Positions 63,451-64,000 of a stretch of DNA of 64,000 bases are shown in pieces (the stretch's first letter is position 1; every line of letters starts with the position of its first letter). Origin of the DNA: Levilactobacillus namurensis. Its GTDB lineage: Bacteria; Bacillota; Bacilli; Lactobacillales; Lactobacillaceae. The translations under genes and the position numbers were made by a program. The DNA lies in the NCBI RefSeq assembly GCF_032197885.1, contig NZ_CP134159.1, positions 1,178,001 to 1,242,000 on the forward strand, in the 5' to 3' direction. The notes below the pieces were generated by a model. The model was given only the letters and a program-made list of their open reading frames with translations. It ran no database searches and was not told where the DNA came from.

Positions 63451-63468
63451 TGTAAGAAACCGATTACA
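63451..63468 (+). promoter_or_regulatory. cre-like palindrome before the ECF gene
   Basis: TGTAAG-AAACCG-ATTACA is an inverted repeat (TGTAA/TTACA) 25 bases before the gene start. As a CcpA site it has two mismatches to WTGNNARCGNWWWCAW when aligned from 63453. Another LacI-family regulator is equally possible. Confidence 0.45.
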
Positions 63469-63492
63469 AAAAAATTAGGAGGTCACATGCTT

Positions 63493-64000
63493 ATGCAAGC
63501 GGGTGTTGTGAACGAATTGAGTTTTATAAGTCAGTTACATCCGCTAACGGTGATGGGCTACTTTATTGAATTATTTACGCTACTATTACTGTTTAATCAT
63601 CTAATCCTAGTAATAGGGATACTTATTTCACTTATTGGTGTTTGTAGCTGCTATTTTGACTCTCAAAAGGTTCGTCGACTACTGGTTAGTAGTTTGAGTT
63701 TTATGGGGATTATCTTCGCGTTCAATCTTGTCTTGAATCAGACAGGTAGGCGGTTGATCTGGCAGTGGCACTTTATGAATTGGGAATTTAATTTGACTGA
63801 ATCGGGCGTTATCTATGGGTTAACCATGGCTTTATCGTTAGGAGCTATGATTATTGCGTTTGTTTGGTTCAACGGTGTCATGACGATTCCCAAGATAAGT
63901 TACATATTGTTTCCAGTAGTGCCACGATTGGCAATGTTATTGACCATTTCCTTACGGTTAGTGGATTTATTTGTTCAGAAGATGGAGCGGTTAGTAATGC
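63493..64000 (+). CDS. ECF transporter T component (partial, runs off the window)
   Basis: The frame is open to the window end (at least 169 residues) and encodes a membrane protein with about five hydrophobic helices (about 20-37, 38-52, 62-80, 105-130, 137-155). HPLTVMGYFIELFTLLLLFN near the start and the later ESGVIYGLTMALSLGAMIIA and LAMLLTISLRLVDLFV match the CbiQ/EcfT family, which couples ATPases to a vitamin- or metal-binding S component. The coupling Ala-Arg motifs would lie beyond the end. ATG 63493 is placed nine bases from AGGAGGT; ATG 63487 is only three bases from it. The substrate is unknown; it is a solitary locus rather than the ribosomal-cluster ecfT. Confidence 0.75.
   Translation, partial: MQAGVVNELSFISQLHPLTVMGYFIELFTLLLLFNHLILVIGILISLIGVCSCYFDSQKVRRLLVSSLSFMGIIFAFNLVLNQTGRRLIWQWHFMNWEFNLTESGVIYGLTMALSLGAMIIAFVWFNGVMTIPKISYILFPVVPRLAMLLTISLRLVDLFVQKMERLVM

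Larger units (their letters stand above)
62972..63492 (+). other. AT-rich regulatory intergenic region
   Basis: No supported gene in about 520 bases. Elements seen: a minus-strand TATAAT (63010-63015) before hicD; inverted repeat TTTGC-GAAA-GCAAA (63057-63070); three direct copies of TGTCAAAATA (63331, 63360, 63402); inverted repeat CTATTTTGA-N9-TCAAAATAG (63344-63370); and TGTAAGAAACCGATTACA (63451-63468), a cre-like/LacI-type palindrome differing from the cre consensus at two places. The region is visibly more AT-rich than the rest of the window. Confidence 0.6.

Overview
The window is a stretch of core chromosome from a lactic acid bacterium, most likely a GC-rich member of Lactobacillaceae (Levilactobacillus or a relative; species inferred, not proven). 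The grounds are Bacillota housekeeping gene order, an L-2-hydroxyisocaproate-type dehydrogenase, an LPQTN sorting signal, Prp-processed ribosomal protein L27, a GlnR-glnA unit and lactobacillus-type small proteins (DUF3042, YqgQ). Codons are mostly G/C-ending apart from the AT-richer right end. I see no tRNA, rRNA, IS element, prophage or CRISPR array. || Layout. 1-5300: a YfhO-type membrane glycosyltransferase (minus), a class B PBP and rpmG. 5300-8700: a yqgN-yqgP-yqgQ-glcK-rhodanese run and a small DUF3042 membrane protein. 8700-11530: miaA and the nitrogen-controlled glnR-glnA operon with a clear GlnR box. 11530-14270: a structured intergenic region, then a three-gene operon of two unknown proteins and a dimeric-type dUTPase. 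14300-22600: rplU-prp-rpmA with an L21 leader, an M24 peptidase, efp, yqhY, nusB, folD, xseA-xseB, ispA and tlyA. 22600-25000: argR and recN. 25000-27500: a cell-wall adhesin and a small unknown gene whose promoter contains a LexA/SOS box. || 27600-39600: gmk-rpoZ-coaBC-priA-fmt-rsmB-stp-prkC-rsgA-rpe-thiN, a compact run with start/stop overlaps. 39600-53760: a candidate small RNA, rpmB (minus), yloU-yloV, recG-plsX-acpP, rnc-smc-ftsY, ylxM-ffh. 53760-59480: an insertion in the usually conserved ffh-rpsP neighbourhood, made of a yybP-ykoY (Mn2+) riboswitch, a P-type cation ATPase, a MoxR-like AAA ATPase, a VWA protein and a 98-residue unknown. 59480-62040: rpsP-khpA and rimM-trmD, then rplS with an L19 leader. 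62050-64000: hicD (minus), a long AT-rich regulatory region with inverted and direct repeats, and a truncated ECF-transporter T component. || Joint function: most of the window serves translation (ribosomal proteins, rRNA/tRNA modification, EF-P, SRP), DNA repair (recN, recG, priA, exonuclease VII, smc) and cell-envelope control (PBP, PrkC/Stp, YfhO). The parts most worth follow-up are the riboswitch-led metal ATPase/AAA/VWA operon, the dUTPase operon, the SOS-boxed small gene, two putative small RNAs and the repeat-rich region before the ECF gene.
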